Of a DNA stretch of 64,000 nucleotides, positions 33,052 to 42,389 are shown piece by piece. The DNA lies in contig CAMFIB010000001.1 in the NCBI GenBank assembly GCA_945952465.1, forward strand, positions 1,302,001 through 1,366,000. Reading direction: 5' to 3'. A program made the translations under genes and the position numbers. The DNA comes from an uncultured Pseudomonadota bacterium (GTDB lineage: Bacteria; Pseudomonadota; Gammaproteobacteria; Burkholderiales; Burkholderiaceae_C). How positions within the stretch are numbered: position 1 is the first letter of the stretch; each line of letters starts with the position of its first letter. The notes under the pieces were generated by a model that worked only from the letters and a program-made list of their open reading frames with translations, ran no database searches and was not told the origin of the DNA.

Positions 33052-33198
33052 GGGAGCGCTCCTCAGAAGGTTTGTACGATGAAGGTTTGAAAACTTGGCC
33101 AGCGATGCGGCCCCGGGTCATGCCCGCATACCCACAACGGGGCGGGCGAAGCGTCGAATCTCTGCGTTCTCAGTCTGTCCAGGGCATATGGTCGGCAT

Positions 33199-34248
33199 TC
33201 AGCCCGTGCGCGTCTTGCCCGCCAGTGCATGGCAAGTTGACTTTGCGTGTGCAAGGGAAAGCCCGGCTGACTCGACCGGGCCGATGGCGGAGCCGTGAGC
33301 AGTCATGCCGCGTGCATCGCTGGGCGACACTCCAAAGCGTTGTTTGAATGCGCGGCAGAAATGGCTGGTGGAGTTGAAGCCCCAGTGAAAGGCGATCGCC
33401 GAGACCTGCAGATGCCGGCAGACCGGGTCAACGAGTGTCCGCCAGCACGCTTGCAATCGGCTTTCCAGGATGTGGCCGACCACCGTGGTATCGCCCTGCG
33501 CAAACAGCGCATGAAGGTAACGCAGTGAAATACCGTGCGCCGCGGCGATGCGTGCCGGACTCAGGTCATCCTCTTGAAAATGCTGGGCGATGTAGGCAAG
33601 TACTCGTTCGCGCAACGCGGCCATGGCCGTGAATCGAGTGGCGCTCTCCGGCTCTGGCAGCGCAATGTCCAGAAGCCCGATCACCGTGCGGCAAAGGGCG
33701 ACGTGGGCGGAGGGCGGCACGGCGCCGATCTCCTTTGCCAACCCCATCAGGTGTTGGCTGAGCAGTGAGCCCACGCCTGTGTGACTGTCAATGCGGCAGG
33801 CTGCGGGCGGCTGCTTGCGGCCCGGTAGATGCTCGCGCATGAGCTGCCAGGGAATCATCAACGACACGCTGTGGGTTCGTTCCAGCACCTCATAGTCTTG
33901 CCGCTGATCGGTACGCCAGAGGAACATGTCGCCCTCGCAGATTGGCGTGTCCCACTGCTGCAACTGTACTCGGCCGCTCAGGTTCAGCTGCAGCCCCAGG
34001 CAGAACTCATCGTCGAATGACGAATGTCCAGGAGGAGACTGCTCGACGCAAGCACCGGTCACGGTGCATACCAAGGAGGCTCCGGCGAGTTCGTGTCGCC
34101 GCAACTTCGCCTGGAATGCAGCAGGCTTCGCCGGGGAGGAAAGACTCCAGCGCTGGAAGGAGTCCTTGAGGATCGCTTCCGTCGCATCTATCCTGCCCTC
34201 GATGGGCGCATGGTCGATGGACCATTCCATGGGTGACTGTTGCAGCAC
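33199..34248 (-). CDS. AraC-family transcriptional activator (AraC-binding-like N-domain)
   Basis: A 349-aa regulator. The N-terminal part (about residues 1-210) resembles the AraC_binding_2 sensor domain; the C-terminus has two HTH motifs (LSPARIAAAHGISLRYLHALF and VSAIAFHWGFNSTSHFCRAFKQRFG). The GTG start at 34248 is chosen because AGGAG lies eight bases before it; the ATG six codons later lacks one. It is divergent from the SDR at 34514, which it probably regulates. Its last 22 codons lie in an inverted repeat shared with 36421-36485. Confidence 0.88.
   Translation of the reverse strand: MLQQSPMEWSIDHAPIEGRIDATEAILKDSFQRWSLSSPAKPAAFQAKLRRHELAGASLVCTVTGACVEQSPPGHSSFDDEFCLGLQLNLSGRVQLQQWDTPICEGDMFLWRTDQRQDYEVLERTHSVSLMIPWQLMREHLPGRKQPPAACRIDSHTGVGSLLSQHLMGLAKEIGAVPPSAHVALCRTVIGLLDIALPEPESATRFTAMAALRERVLAYIAQHFQEDDLSPARIAAAHGISLRYLHALFAQGDTTVVGHILESRLQACWRTLVDPVCRHLQVSAIAFHWGFNSTSHFCRAFKQRFGVSPSDARGMTAHGSAIGPVESAGLSLAHAKSTCHALAGKTRTG
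33209..33274 (+). repeat. inverted repeat, left copy (66 bases)
   Basis: CGCGTCTTGCCCGCCAGTGC at 33209 onward matches the reverse complement of 36421-36485 over about 65 bases, with roughly ten differences by eye. The pair brackets the AraC-SDR-AraC segment. The left copy lies inside the 3' end of the AraC gene. Confidence 0.75.
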
Positions 34249-34513
34249 TTGTCGTCTCCTGAATCTGCCCCCAGACGCCGCAGCCCATCGGGACCGGAGC
34301 GTCGACACCGTGGCGTGCTTTCGTGCGGCGCTCAGGGTACCCAAGGCATACAGGCAATCGTAGGCAGCGGTGCTTGGCGCGGCAATGACGGATGGTCTCG
34401 ATCAACTGACAAGGCACCTCTTTCGACGGATGGGGGAGCGAGGCAACCCCGCAGCCGAGCGGCCCTGCGCTAACCTCCCGGCATCGACGGCGAACTGAAG
34501 ATGCAAGGAGACG

Positions 34514-35287
34514 ATGATGGATCTGGGTGCAATGCTGGCAGGCAAGCGGGTGCTGGTCACGGGGGCCTCGTCGGGCCTGGGCGAGAACTTCGCTCGGCTG
34601 GCTGCTGGTTGCAAGGCCAAGGTAGTGATTGGGGCGCGGCGCAAGGCGCGGCTCGACAAACTCGCCCAGGAACTCGAAAAGCTCGGTTCGCCTCAGGTCA
34701 CGGTGCTGGAAATGGATGTGGCTTCCGAGCAGTCCATCGACGACGCCTTCGCCGAGATAGACGCCTCGGGCACCATCCTCGACGTGGTGGTTAACAACGC
34801 CGGGGCTTCCAACGACGCCTTGTCGCTCACGCTGCCTGCGTCCGACTTCGACTCGCTGATGGAGACCAACGTGCGCGGCGTGTGGCTGGTGGCCGCGCGT
34901 GCCGCGCAGCGCTGGGTGGATGCGGGGCGGGGAGGCTCAGTCATCAACATCGCATCGATCCTGGGCGAACGCGTGATGCCGGGCGCCATGCTGTATGCCA
35001 CGTCCAAGGCTGCAGTCGTGCACATGACCAAGAGCCTGGCGCTCGAATGGGCGCGCCACGGCATTCGCGTCAATGCCATCGAGCCGGGCTACATCGACAC
35101 CGAGATGACCGATGCCATGTGGGATACCGACCATGGCAAGGCGCTTATCAAGCGCATCCCGATGCGCCGCCTGGGTAAGCCGGAGGAGCTCAACGGTCTG
35201 TTCCTGCTGTTCGCGACCGAGGCCGGGTCGTGGATGACCGGCGCCTGCGTGCCAGTGGATGGCGGGCATCTGTGCTCGTCGCTTTGA
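34514..35287 (+). CDS. SDR-family dehydrogenase/reductase
   Basis: A 257-aa short-chain dehydrogenase. Cofactor loop VLVTGASSGLGENFA, NNAG motif VVVNNAGASNDAL, catalytic Ser in NIASILGERV and YATSK. The final GSWMTGACVPVDGGHLCSSL is the usual C-terminal pattern. AAGGAG at 34505-34510 precedes the ATG at 34514; ATG at 34517 is equally possible. It stands alone between two AraC genes, divergent from the first and convergent with the second, so its substrate is likely a pathway hydroxy- or oxo-intermediate. Confidence 0.88.
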   Translation: MMDLGAMLAGKRVLVTGASSGLGENFARLAAGCKAKVVIGARRKARLDKLAQELEKLGSPQVTVLEMDVASEQSIDDAFAEIDASGTILDVVVNNAGASNDALSLTLPASDFDSLMETNVRGVWLVAARAAQRWVDAGRGGSVINIASILGERVMPGAMLYATSKAAVVHMTKSLALEWARHGIRVNAIEPGYIDTEMTDAMWDTDHGKALIKRIPMRRLGKPEELNGLFLLFATEAGSWMTGACVPVDGGHLCSSL

Positions 35288-35309
35288 GTGCGACCGCGTC
35301 GAAGCAGCG

Positions 35310-36338
35310 CTACGTTTTTTGGGTGCGCGAACGATAGACGCCTGGCGTGCTGCCGGTCCATGACTTGAAGGCCCGCTGGAAGGCGGTGCCGTCGGCGAAC
35401 CCCAACTCGGCGGCGATGGCGCTCAGCGCGGCATCGGTGCTGGTCAACCGAACGATCGCCATGTCGCGCCGTAACTCGTCCTTCAGCACCTGAAAGGACT
35501 TGCCCTCCACGGCCAGATGCCGCTGCAGTGCGCTGACCGACATGTGCAAGCGCTGCGCGGCGACAGTCAGATCGGGCCACTCCGGGCACGCTTGCTGCAA
35601 TAGCGCGCGCACCCGCGCGCTGGCTGTCCGCTCGATTAGACGCGGGCCGATCAGGTTGCCCGGTGTGGCACGCAAAAAGGTCTGGAGCGCGGCGGTGTCA
35701 CGGCGCATCGGCTGCGTGAATGCGGATGCCTCGAACCAGACCGCCGACCGCGCCTGCCCGAACCGCAACGTGCCCGAGAAGATTTGGGCATAGTCTGCGG
35801 CACGCGGCGGTGGCTCGAAGGCAAAATCGAGCCCTCTGGGCACCAGTCGGCCGCCGTGCAGCCATACCAGCAGACGCCAGAAAACGCGCAACAGCAGCCC
35901 GTGCAGGAAGTCTGAATGTTTGCCCAGGGCGTGGCGCACGTCCAGAGCAGCACCCTTGAGCAAGCCATCAGAGACGGGCACAAGCGCCACGTCGTCCTGC
36001 AGCAGGGCGAAGGATGCACTCACGCGCTGCAAGGCGGCTGCCAGCGTCTTGGCCCCGAGCGTAGAGCGAGCCATCAGCGCAAAGCTGCCGCAGCGCAACG
36101 GCCGACCGTGTAGATGGCCTAGGCATTCGTCGTCCAAGCTGTTCTTCACGGCACTGAAGAGTGCGATGTATTGCTCTATGGTCACACGCGACTGCTCCAG
36201 ATGCAGCAGCGACTCGGCGATGCGGGCCTGCGCCAGAACGCCATCCAGCCAGGACTCGGTGGCCAGTCCTTTGCTGCGCGCGCCGTCGAGCAGGCCATGC
36301 ACGGCAAAAACAGGAACAGTGACGACGGGTTTCAACAT
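35310..36338 (-). CDS. AraC-family transcriptional regulator (OruR/AraC arabinose-binding type N-domain)
   Basis: A 342-aa regulator of a class different from the first AraC. Residues about 20-200 form the PF12625-like sensor domain; the HTH region reads LTVAAQRLHMSVSALQRHLAVEGKSFQVLKDELRR and IAAELGFADGTAFQRAFKSWTGSTPGVYR. The ATG at 36338 has no good ribosome-binding site; a TTG at 36353 is possible. It is divergent from the nitroreductase-like gene, its probable target. Confidence 0.88.
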   Translation of the reverse strand: MLKPVVTVPVFAVHGLLDGARSKGLATESWLDGVLAQARIAESLLHLEQSRVTIEQYIALFSAVKNSLDDECLGHLHGRPLRCGSFALMARSTLGAKTLAAALQRVSASFALLQDDVALVPVSDGLLKGAALDVRHALGKHSDFLHGLLLRVFWRLLVWLHGGRLVPRGLDFAFEPPPRAADYAQIFSGTLRFGQARSAVWFEASAFTQPMRRDTAALQTFLRATPGNLIGPRLIERTASARVRALLQQACPEWPDLTVAAQRLHMSVSALQRHLAVEGKSFQVLKDELRRDMAIVRLTSTDAALSAIAAELGFADGTAFQRAFKSWTGSTPGVYRSRTQKT

Positions 36339-36420
36339 GGTCAAAGGGAGCAACGATAGCTGGCGCTGAATCCGAAATTACACCAAGAAAACGGCCCGCT
36401 AACGATGTAGCGTCCGGCTG

Positions 36421-36485
36421 CGGTCAACCGGATTTTGCCTTGTGCATACAAAGTCAACTCGCCATGCACTGGCGGGCAAGACGCG
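36421..36485 (-). repeat. inverted repeat, right copy (65 bases)
   Basis: This is the opposite-orientation copy of 33209-33274. It lies in the non-coding gap between the second AraC gene and the nitroreductase-like gene (36339-36632, 294 bases, otherwise without features). No transposase gene is close. Confidence 0.7.
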
Positions 36486-36632
36486 TATGTGCCGAGTGCC
36501 CAGAATACCGCTTGGTAGCACACCCAGGGACGACCCGTGGACGTTCGGCATCGATGCATTCGCATGAATGCTTCTTCGGCAACGGCATGTCGGTGTGCTC
36601 ACCCGAATAGCCCAGCAACCAGGAGAGAGTGA

Positions 36633-37334
36633 ATGTCTGTCTGCGCCGTGCCTTTGCGCAACATGCTGATTGATGCGGTGATGCGCGAACGTCGTTCCGT
36701 GCGCGCCTTTCTGCCGACCCCGGTGTCGCAAGAAGCGGTGGCCCAGATTCTGTCGGTGGCAGCCAGCGCGCCCAGTGGCACCAACACCCAGCCGTGGCAT
36801 GTCATTGCCGTGGCGGGCGAGGCGAGGAAGCGCCTATGCGACCGTGTATTGCACGCCTTTCACCATGAAGAGGGAGAGCACCAGTCCGAATACGACATCT
36901 ACCCGGCCGAGTTCTTCGAGCCCTACCTGACCAGGCGGCGTCGGTGCGGTTTCGCTCTTTATGCCGCAGTCGGAATCTCCAAGGGAGATACGGATGCCAT
37001 GCGCGCTCAACATGCACGCAACTTTGCCTTCTTCGATGCGCCGGTCGGTTTGATCTTCACCTTGGACCGGCGCATGGTGCAGAGCAGTTGGGTGGACTAC
37101 GGGATGTTCTTACAGAACATCATGCTGGCGGCCCGCGCACGAGGCCTGGATACCTGTTCGCAGATGGCGTGGACCCTTTACCCGCGCCTTCTGGCTGAAG
37201 CCCTGCAAATCCCGGACGGGCAGATGGTCCTGTGCGGCATGGCACTGGGCTATGCCGACCCGGCGGCCGTGGTGAACCGCGTGCGCACCGAGCGTGAGCC
37301 GGTCGAGAACTTCACACGCTTCAGCGGCTTCTAG
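36633..37334 (+). CDS. nitroreductase-family FMN oxidoreductase
   Basis: A 233-aa FMN-dependent enzyme. RRSVRAFLPTPVSQEAVAQILSVAASAPSGTNTQPWHV is the FMN-binding N-terminus of the family; SSWVDYGMFLQNIMLAARARGLDTCSQ is the second conserved region. AGGAGAG precedes the ATG. In catabolic clusters such proteins act as flavin- or enoyl-reducing accessory enzymes; the substrate cannot be read from sequence. The N-terminal motif (MSVCAVPLRNMLIDAVM) resembles the start of the following acyl-CoA dehydrogenase (MSTYAAPLRDMLFTM). Confidence 0.88.
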   Translation: MSVCAVPLRNMLIDAVMRERRSVRAFLPTPVSQEAVAQILSVAASAPSGTNTQPWHVIAVAGEARKRLCDRVLHAFHHEEGEHQSEYDIYPAEFFEPYLTRRRRCGFALYAAVGISKGDTDAMRAQHARNFAFFDAPVGLIFTLDRRMVQSSWVDYGMFLQNIMLAARARGLDTCSQMAWTLYPRLLAEALQIPDGQMVLCGMALGYADPAAVVNRVRTEREPVENFTRFSGF

Positions 37335-37491
37335 AAATCTTGTCATACCAACTAATCGCGTCGTAAGCCGCCTGAGAAATTCAGCCGCCCTGAAGCGGTT
37401 GATCGACCGGGCCTTGTCCTGGTGGGTAGGGTCATGCATGGATGTATGCCCTATGGGGCAGACGGGTTGAACCCACAAAGAGGAGTAAGCA

Positions 37492-39273
37492 ATGTCTACC
37501 TACGCCGCGCCCTTGCGCGACATGCTGTTCACGATGAAGGAAGTCGGAGGCCTGGATGCGATCTGTGCCCAGCCGGGCCATGAAGAAACCACGCCCGACC
37601 TGGTCGAGGCCATCCTGCAGGAGGCTGCCCACTACGCCACCGGCGTGCTTGATCCGCTGAACCGCACCGGCGACGTGCAGGGCGCGCGCTGGCACGACGG
37701 CCAGGTCACGCCAGCCGATGGCTTTCGCGAAGCCTGGGCCAGCTTCTGCGAGAACGGCTGGAACGGCATGCCCGCTGCCACCGAATGGGGCGGCCAGGGC
37801 CTGCCCACGCTGGTGTCCACAGCCGTGCTGGAGATGTGGAAGTCGTCCAACCTCGCGTTCAGCCTGTGCCAGATGCTCACGCTGGGCGCGGTGGAAGCCA
37901 TTGCGCACCATGGCAGCGACGCACTCAAGCGCCGCTTCCTGGAGCCCATGGTCGCGGGCCGCTGGACCGGCACCATGAACCTCACCGAGCCCCAAGCAGG
38001 CTCCGACTTGGCCGCGCTGCGCAGTCGCGCCGTGCCCGAAGGCGACCATTACCGCGTCAGCGGAAACAAGATCTTCATCACCTGGGGCGAGCACGACATG
38101 GCCGAGAACATCGTCCACCTCGTGCTGGCGCGCCTGCCCGATGCACCGCCCGGCGTGAAAGGCATCTCGCTGTTCCTGTGCCCGAAGTACCTGGTCAACG
38201 ACGACGGCTCCCTGGGCGAACGCAACGACCTGGCCTGCACCTCCATCGAGCACAAGATGGGCATCCACGGCAGCCCCACGGCGTCGATGAGCTTTGGCGA
38301 CTGCGGGGGCGCGATCGGCTACCTGGTCGGCGAGCCGAACCAGGGGCTGGCCTGCATGTTCACGATGATGAACCATGCGCGGCTGAACGTCGGCCTTGAA
38401 GGCGTGGGCATCGCCGAGCGCGCCTACCAGCGCGCACGCGCCTACGCGCTGGAGCGGGTGCAGGGCAAGCCACTGCTCAGCGGCAGCACCACCATCGCCG
38501 GCCACCCGGACGTGCGGCGCATGCTGATGGACATGAAGGCCCGCACCGAGGCCATGCGCGCATTGGCCTATTTCTGCGCCGGCCAGATGGACCGCGCCGC
38601 AGGCCACGCCGACGCGCAAGAGCGCGAGCAGGCGCTGGCCCTGGTCGGCCTGCTGATCCCGGTGGTCAAGGGCTGGTGCACCGACAGCGCACAGGGCATC
38701 ACGTCCGATGGTGTGCAGGTGCATGGCGGCATGGGTTACGTCGAGGAAACCGGCGCCTCACAGCACTTGCGCGACGCGCGCATCACGACCATCTACGAAG
38801 GCACGACGGGCATCCAGGCCAACGACCTGATTGGCCGCAAGCTGGCGCGCGAGGGCGGGCGCACGCTGAAGGCACTGCTGGGCCGCATCGACGGCGATGC
38901 GCGCCGGTTGGCCGAGATGCCCGATGCCGCGCTGGCGCAGATCGGCGGCGTGTTAGCGGCTTCGGCGCGTGCGCTGGGGGACGCGGCCGACTGGCTGCTG
39001 GCCCACGACGACCAACCCGCGCAGTGCGCGGCGGGCGCCGTGCCCTTCTTGCGGCTGGCGGGCACGGTGATCGGCGGCTGGCTGTCGGCGCGCATGGCCG
39101 AAGCCGCCACTGCGCAACTCGCGGCGAGATCTGGCGATGCGGGCTTTCTCGGCGCCAAGCGTGCCACGGCCAGCCACTACGCAGCGCATGTCCTAGTGCA
39201 GGCGCCGATGTTGCGCGACATCGTCACGGGCGGCGCCGCCAGCACGCTGGCCCTGGCGGATGATCAACTCTGA
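37492..39273 (+). CDS. acyl-CoA dehydrogenase, long form (DmdC/FadE5-like)
   Basis: A 593-aa acyl-CoA dehydrogenase with an N-terminal extension and a C-terminal helical domain, the size of 3-methylmercaptopropionyl-CoA dehydrogenase and FadE5. MNLTEPQAGSDLAALRS is the FAD/substrate segment, and the catalytic Glu is in TTIYEGTTGIQANDLIGRKL. GGMGYVEETGASQHLRDAR is also typical. AGAGGAG precedes the ATG. It differs from the first acyl-CoA dehydrogenase in type, so two separate oxidation steps are likely. It is followed closely by etfB and etfA. Confidence 0.92.
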   Translation: MSTYAAPLRDMLFTMKEVGGLDAICAQPGHEETTPDLVEAILQEAAHYATGVLDPLNRTGDVQGARWHDGQVTPADGFREAWASFCENGWNGMPAATEWGGQGLPTLVSTAVLEMWKSSNLAFSLCQMLTLGAVEAIAHHGSDALKRRFLEPMVAGRWTGTMNLTEPQAGSDLAALRSRAVPEGDHYRVSGNKIFITWGEHDMAENIVHLVLARLPDAPPGVKGISLFLCPKYLVNDDGSLGERNDLACTSIEHKMGIHGSPTASMSFGDCGGAIGYLVGEPNQGLACMFTMMNHARLNVGLEGVGIAERAYQRARAYALERVQGKPLLSGSTTIAGHPDVRRMLMDMKARTEAMRALAYFCAGQMDRAAGHADAQEREQALALVGLLIPVVKGWCTDSAQGITSDGVQVHGGMGYVEETGASQHLRDARITTIYEGTTGIQANDLIGRKLAREGGRTLKALLGRIDGDARRLAEMPDAALAQIGGVLAASARALGDAADWLLAHDDQPAQCAAGAVPFLRLAGTVIGGWLSARMAEAATAQLAARSGDAGFLGAKRATASHYAAHVLVQAPMLRDIVTGGAASTLALADDQL

Positions 39274-39297
39274 ATGATCCTGAAAGGAAACCCTCCC

Positions 39298-40047
39298 ATG
39301 AAAATCCTGGTTCCCGTCAAGCGGGTGGTTGACTACAACGTCAAGGTCCGCGTCCAGAGCGATGGCAGCGGCGTGGACATCGCCAATGTCAAAATGAGCA
39401 TGAACCCCTTCGACGAGATTGCCGTCGAAGAGGCTGTGCGGCTCAAGGAGAAAGGCGCGGCAACGGAGATCGTCGCCGTCTCGTGCGGCGTGTCCCAATG
39501 CCAGGAGACGCTGCGCACCGCCATGGCCATCGGTGCCGACCGCGGCATCCTGGTCGAGACCAATGAAGAACTGCAGCCGCTGGCCGTGGCTAAGCTGCTC
39601 AAGGCCCTGATCGACAATGAACAGCCCGGCCTCGTGATCCTGGGCAAGCAGGCCATCGACGACGACTGCAACCAGACCGGCCAGATGCTGGCGGCGCTGG
39701 CCGACCTGCCGCAAGCCACCTTCGCCTCCAAGGTCGAGATCGCCGGCGACAAGGCAGCCGTGACCCGCGAAGTGGACGGCGGCCTGGAAACCCTCAGCCT
39801 TACGCTGCCCGCCGTCATCACCGCCGACCTGCGCCTGAACGAGCCGCGCTACGTCACGCTGCCCAACATCATGAAGGCCAAGAAAAAGCCGCTGGACACC
39901 GTCAAGCCCGAAGACCTCGGCGTGGACGTGGCCCCGCGCCTGAAGACCTTGAAGGTCAGCGAACCCGCCAAGCGCGGCGCCGGCGTGAAGGTGGCCGACG
40001 TGGCCGCCCTGGTCGAGAAACTCAAGAACGAAGCGAAGGTGATCTGA
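39298..40047 (+). CDS. etfB: electron transfer flavoprotein beta subunit
   Basis: A 249-aa EtfB. The start [20 protein letters not shown] and the recognition-loop segment [21 protein letters not shown] are family-typical, as is [29 protein letters not shown], the AMP-binding region. It accepts electrons from acyl-CoA dehydrogenases. It is one base from etfA and 24 bases after the acyl-CoA dehydrogenase stop. A dedicated ETF inside the cargo makes the pathway independent of the host's chromosomal ETF. Confidence 0.95.
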   Translation: MKILVPVKRVVDYNVKVRVQSDGSGVDIANVKMSMNPFDEIAVEEAVRLKEKGAATEIVAVSCGVSQCQETLRTAMAIGADRGILVETNEELQPLAVAKLLKALIDNEQPGLVILGKQAIDDDCNQTGQMLAALADLPQATFASKVEIAGDKAAVTREVDGGLETLSLTLPAVITADLRLNEPRYVTLPNIMKAKKKPLDTVKPEDLGVDVAPRLKTLKVSEPAKRGAGVKVADVAALVEKLKNEAKVI

Positions 40048-40048
40048 C

Positions 40049-40993
40049 ATGACCGTACTCGTAATCGCTGAACACGACAACGCGACCATCAAGGGCGCGA
40101 CGCTCAACACCGTGACGGCCGCCGCAGCCTGCGGCGGCGACGTGCACGTGCTGGTGGCCGGCCACAACGCCGGCGCTGCCGCACAGCAAGCCAGCCAGAT
40201 CGCCGGCGTTGCCAAGGTCATCCACGCCGACGGCGCCAGCCTGGCCCACGGCCTCGCCGAGAACGTGGCCGCCCAGGTGCTGGCACTCCATGGCAGTGGT
40301 GCCGGCAACTACAGCCACATCCTGTTCCCCGCCACCGCCAGCGGCAAGAACGTGGCCCCGCGCGTGGCTGCCAAGCTCGACGTCGCCCAGATCAGCGACA
40401 TCACCAAGGTCATCTCCGCCGATACCTTCGAGCGCCCCATCTACGCCGGCAACGCCATCGCCACCGTGCAGTCTGCTGATGCCGTGAAGGTCATCACCGT
40501 GCGCACCACCGGCTTTGACGCCGCCGCCGCCACGGGTGGCAGCGCCGCTGTCGAAACCGCTGCTGCGGCCGCCGACGCTGGCAAGAGCAGCTACGTGGGC
40601 AGCGAGATCGCCAAGAGCGACCGCCCCGAACTCACCGCCGCCAAGATCATCGTGTCTGGTGGCCGTGCGCTGGGCAGCAAGGAAAAGTTCGACGAAGTCA
40701 TCACCCCCCTGGCCGACAAGCTGGGCGCTGCCATCGGCGCCAGCCGTGCTGCCGTGGATGCGGGCTACGCCCCCAACGACCTGCAAGTGGGCCAGACGGG
40801 CAAGATCGTCGCGCCGCAGTTGTACATTGCCGCCGGCATCTCGGGCGCCATCCAGCACCTGGCCGGCATGAAGGACTCCAAGGTGATCGTGGCGATCAAC
40901 AAGGACCCCGAGGCCCCGATCTTCAGCGTGGCCGACTACGGGCTGGAGGCGGACCTTTTCGCAGTTGTGCCGGAATTCGTCAAGGCCTTTTAA
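40049..40993 (+). CDS. etfA: electron transfer flavoprotein alpha subunit
   Basis: A 314-aa EtfA. It starts [20 protein letters not shown] and the FAD-binding C-terminal domain contains [70 protein letters not shown] and [13 protein letters not shown], as in all EtfA. Forms the heterodimer with EtfB and passes electrons to ETF-quinone oxidoreductase in the membrane. It is the last gene of the cargo operon; the ICE regulator begins 17 bases later. Confidence 0.95.
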   Translation: MTVLVIAEHDNATIKGATLNTVTAAAACGGDVHVLVAGHNAGAAAQQASQIAGVAKVIHADGASLAHGLAENVAAQVLALHGSGAGNYSHILFPATASGKNVAPRVAAKLDVAQISDITKVISADTFERPIYAGNAIATVQSADAVKVITVRTTGFDAAAATGGSAAVETAAAAADAGKSSYVGSEIAKSDRPELTAAKIIVSGGRALGSKEKFDEVITPLADKLGAAIGASRAAVDAGYAPNDLQVGQTGKIVAPQLYIAAGISGAIQHLAGMKDSKVIVAINKDPEAPIFSVADYGLEADLFAVVPEFVKAF

Positions 40994-41010
40994 ATTGGAT
41001 GAGATACACC

Positions 41011-41925
41011 ATGGAGCTTCGGCATTTACGTTGCTTTATAGCGGTGGCCGAAGAACTTCACTTCGGCCGCGCAGCGGAAAAGCTGCACATCGATCAGTCC
41101 CCTTTGTCGCGCACCATCAAGGAGATAGAGGAAGAGCTCGGGGCGCAACTGTTCACGCGAACCACGCGAAGCACCCGCCTGACCTTTGCCGGAATGGCAT
41201 TCCTGGAGCGGGTGCCGCGAATCTTCGAAGCTCTGAAACAGGCGTGTGACGGCGTCAAGTCCGCCGCCAGTGGGTTTCAGCGACAGTTGCGCATCGCTTT
41301 GTCCGATGGCATCACGCCCTCGCGAATGCCGACGCTGCTGGCACAGTGCCGAGCGGAAGATCCAGAGATTGATGTTCGGCTATTTGAGGTGCCGTTGGAT
41401 CAACAGATCAAGGGTCTGCACGATGACCTGTATGACGTCGGCTTTTCGATGGCCGAAGAGGTGGGCGACGGCATTGTGGTCAGGCCTGCATGGGAAGACG
41501 AACTGATGGTGGCGGTCCCAGCTCGCCATCCTGTTCTGGCCCACAAGCACGTGCCGTTGGAAGAAGTGTTGCGCTATCCGCTGGCGCTATGCGATCCGGC
41601 GATATGCGAAGGCCATGCACGCCAAGTTGATCGCGTTTTGCAGCGCTACGAGCAACAGCCACTGATCGCCCAGCGCGTGGCGTCCTATGAGGTGATGATG
41701 ACCTTGGTCTCAGCCGGATTGGCGCTCGGTTTGGCGGGCGCCGCGCACATTGCATCCGGCCGTGGGCCAGGTGTTGTGGCCCGGCGCTTGGCGGGCAAGC
41801 CGCAGATGCTGGCCACGTATCTGCTGCACCGTGACGTGGAGCCCTCCGAAATGCTGGCCCGGTTCATCGAACGAGTGGCCTCCATTGATTCGGCGGATGG
41901 CTCCAGCGCCGCCGAGGACTCCTGA
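41011..41925 (+). CDS. LysR-family regulator, probably the ICE transfer regulator TraR
   Basis: A 304-aa LysR protein. The winged HTH is at the N-terminus ([40 protein letters not shown]), followed by an effector domain with [16 protein letters not shown] LysR gene called traR precedes traG in Tn4371, which is the reason for the identification. It could instead belong to the catabolic cargo, because etfA ends only 17 bases before it. ATG at 41011 is preferred; ATG at 40999 is possible. Confidence 0.8.
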   Translation: MELRHLRCFIAVAEELHFGRAAEKLHIDQSPLSRTIKEIEEELGAQLFTRTTRSTRLTFAGMAFLERVPRIFEALKQACDGVKSAASGFQRQLRIALSDGITPSRMPTLLAQCRAEDPEIDVRLFEVPLDQQIKGLHDDLYDVGFSMAEEVGDGIVVRPAWEDELMVAVPARHPVLAHKHVPLEEVLRYPLALCDPAICEGHARQVDRVLQRYEQQPLIAQRVASYEVMMTLVSAGLALGLAGAAHIASGRGPGVVARRLAGKPQMLATYLLHRDVEPSEMLARFIERVASIDSADGSSAAEDS

Positions 41926-41950
41926 TCCACCTGCTGAAAGGACCCAAGCC

Positions 41951-42178
41951 ATGACCCGATTCCTGCCGCTGCTGATGGTTGCCGCACTGACGGGCTGTGG
42001 ACCATCCCAACCGACGGAAACCGTGGACTTCCTCGTTGCCCATCCCGAGCGCCTCAAAGAAGTCCAGCGCCTGTGCAAGGAAGACCGCGCGAAGGCAGGA
42101 GAAGAACTCTGCCGCCGTGCGGCCGAAGCCGCCAACCGGCGTTTCTTCGGCGATCGGCCGGAACAGCAATCCAAATAG
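41951..42178 (+). CDS. small lipoprotein, EexN/TrbK-like entry-exclusion candidate 1
   Basis: A 75-aa lipoprotein with a signal and lipobox LTGC (Cys16). The mature part (VDFLVAHPERLKEVQRLC, then C and RRFFG) has the EexN pattern of a His/Pro-containing segment and two conserved Cys. It lies just after the LysR gene and upstream of traG. Proteins of this kind stop uptake of the same element by the host. It resembles the lipoprotein at 49705. Confidence 0.72.
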   Translation: MTRFLPLLMVAALTGCGPSQPTETVDFLVAHPERLKEVQRLCKEDRAKAGEELCRRAAEAANRRFFGDRPEQQSK

Positions 42179-42287
42179 CGCCCCGCGCCGTCGCCTGGCC
42201 GCGACAGAGTTCTTGCTGTTACCTCATCACGCCGCAGCGCGCTCGCGCATGCGGCATTTTTATTGCCTTCGCCACAGCAAGAAGTCT

Positions 42288-42389
42288 GGCCATTTTGGCC
42301 TGAATCCCCGCTATAACGGTCTTTGACCGACCTGCACGCTCGCCTTGATCCTCGGCACTACGGCATGTCCCTGTGCCGTAGCGGGAGGT
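42288..42389 (+). promoter_or_regulatory. traG promoter/leader region with inverted repeat and hairpin
   Basis: TATAAC (42312-42317) is a plausible -10. GGCCA-TTT-TGGCC (42288-42300) is an inverted repeat at the place of a -35 box, a possible regulator site. CTACGGCA (42358-42365) pairs with TGCCGTAG (42374-42381) and this hairpin ends one base before the GGGAGG box (42383-42388) of traG. The structure could control access to the ribosome-binding site. Confidence 0.45.

Noticed and set aside
19849..40993. Composite transposon as carrier of the catabolic cargo
   Set aside because: No transposase gene or terminal IS copies are visible at either border; the only inverted repeats are internal (33.2 and 36.4 kb).
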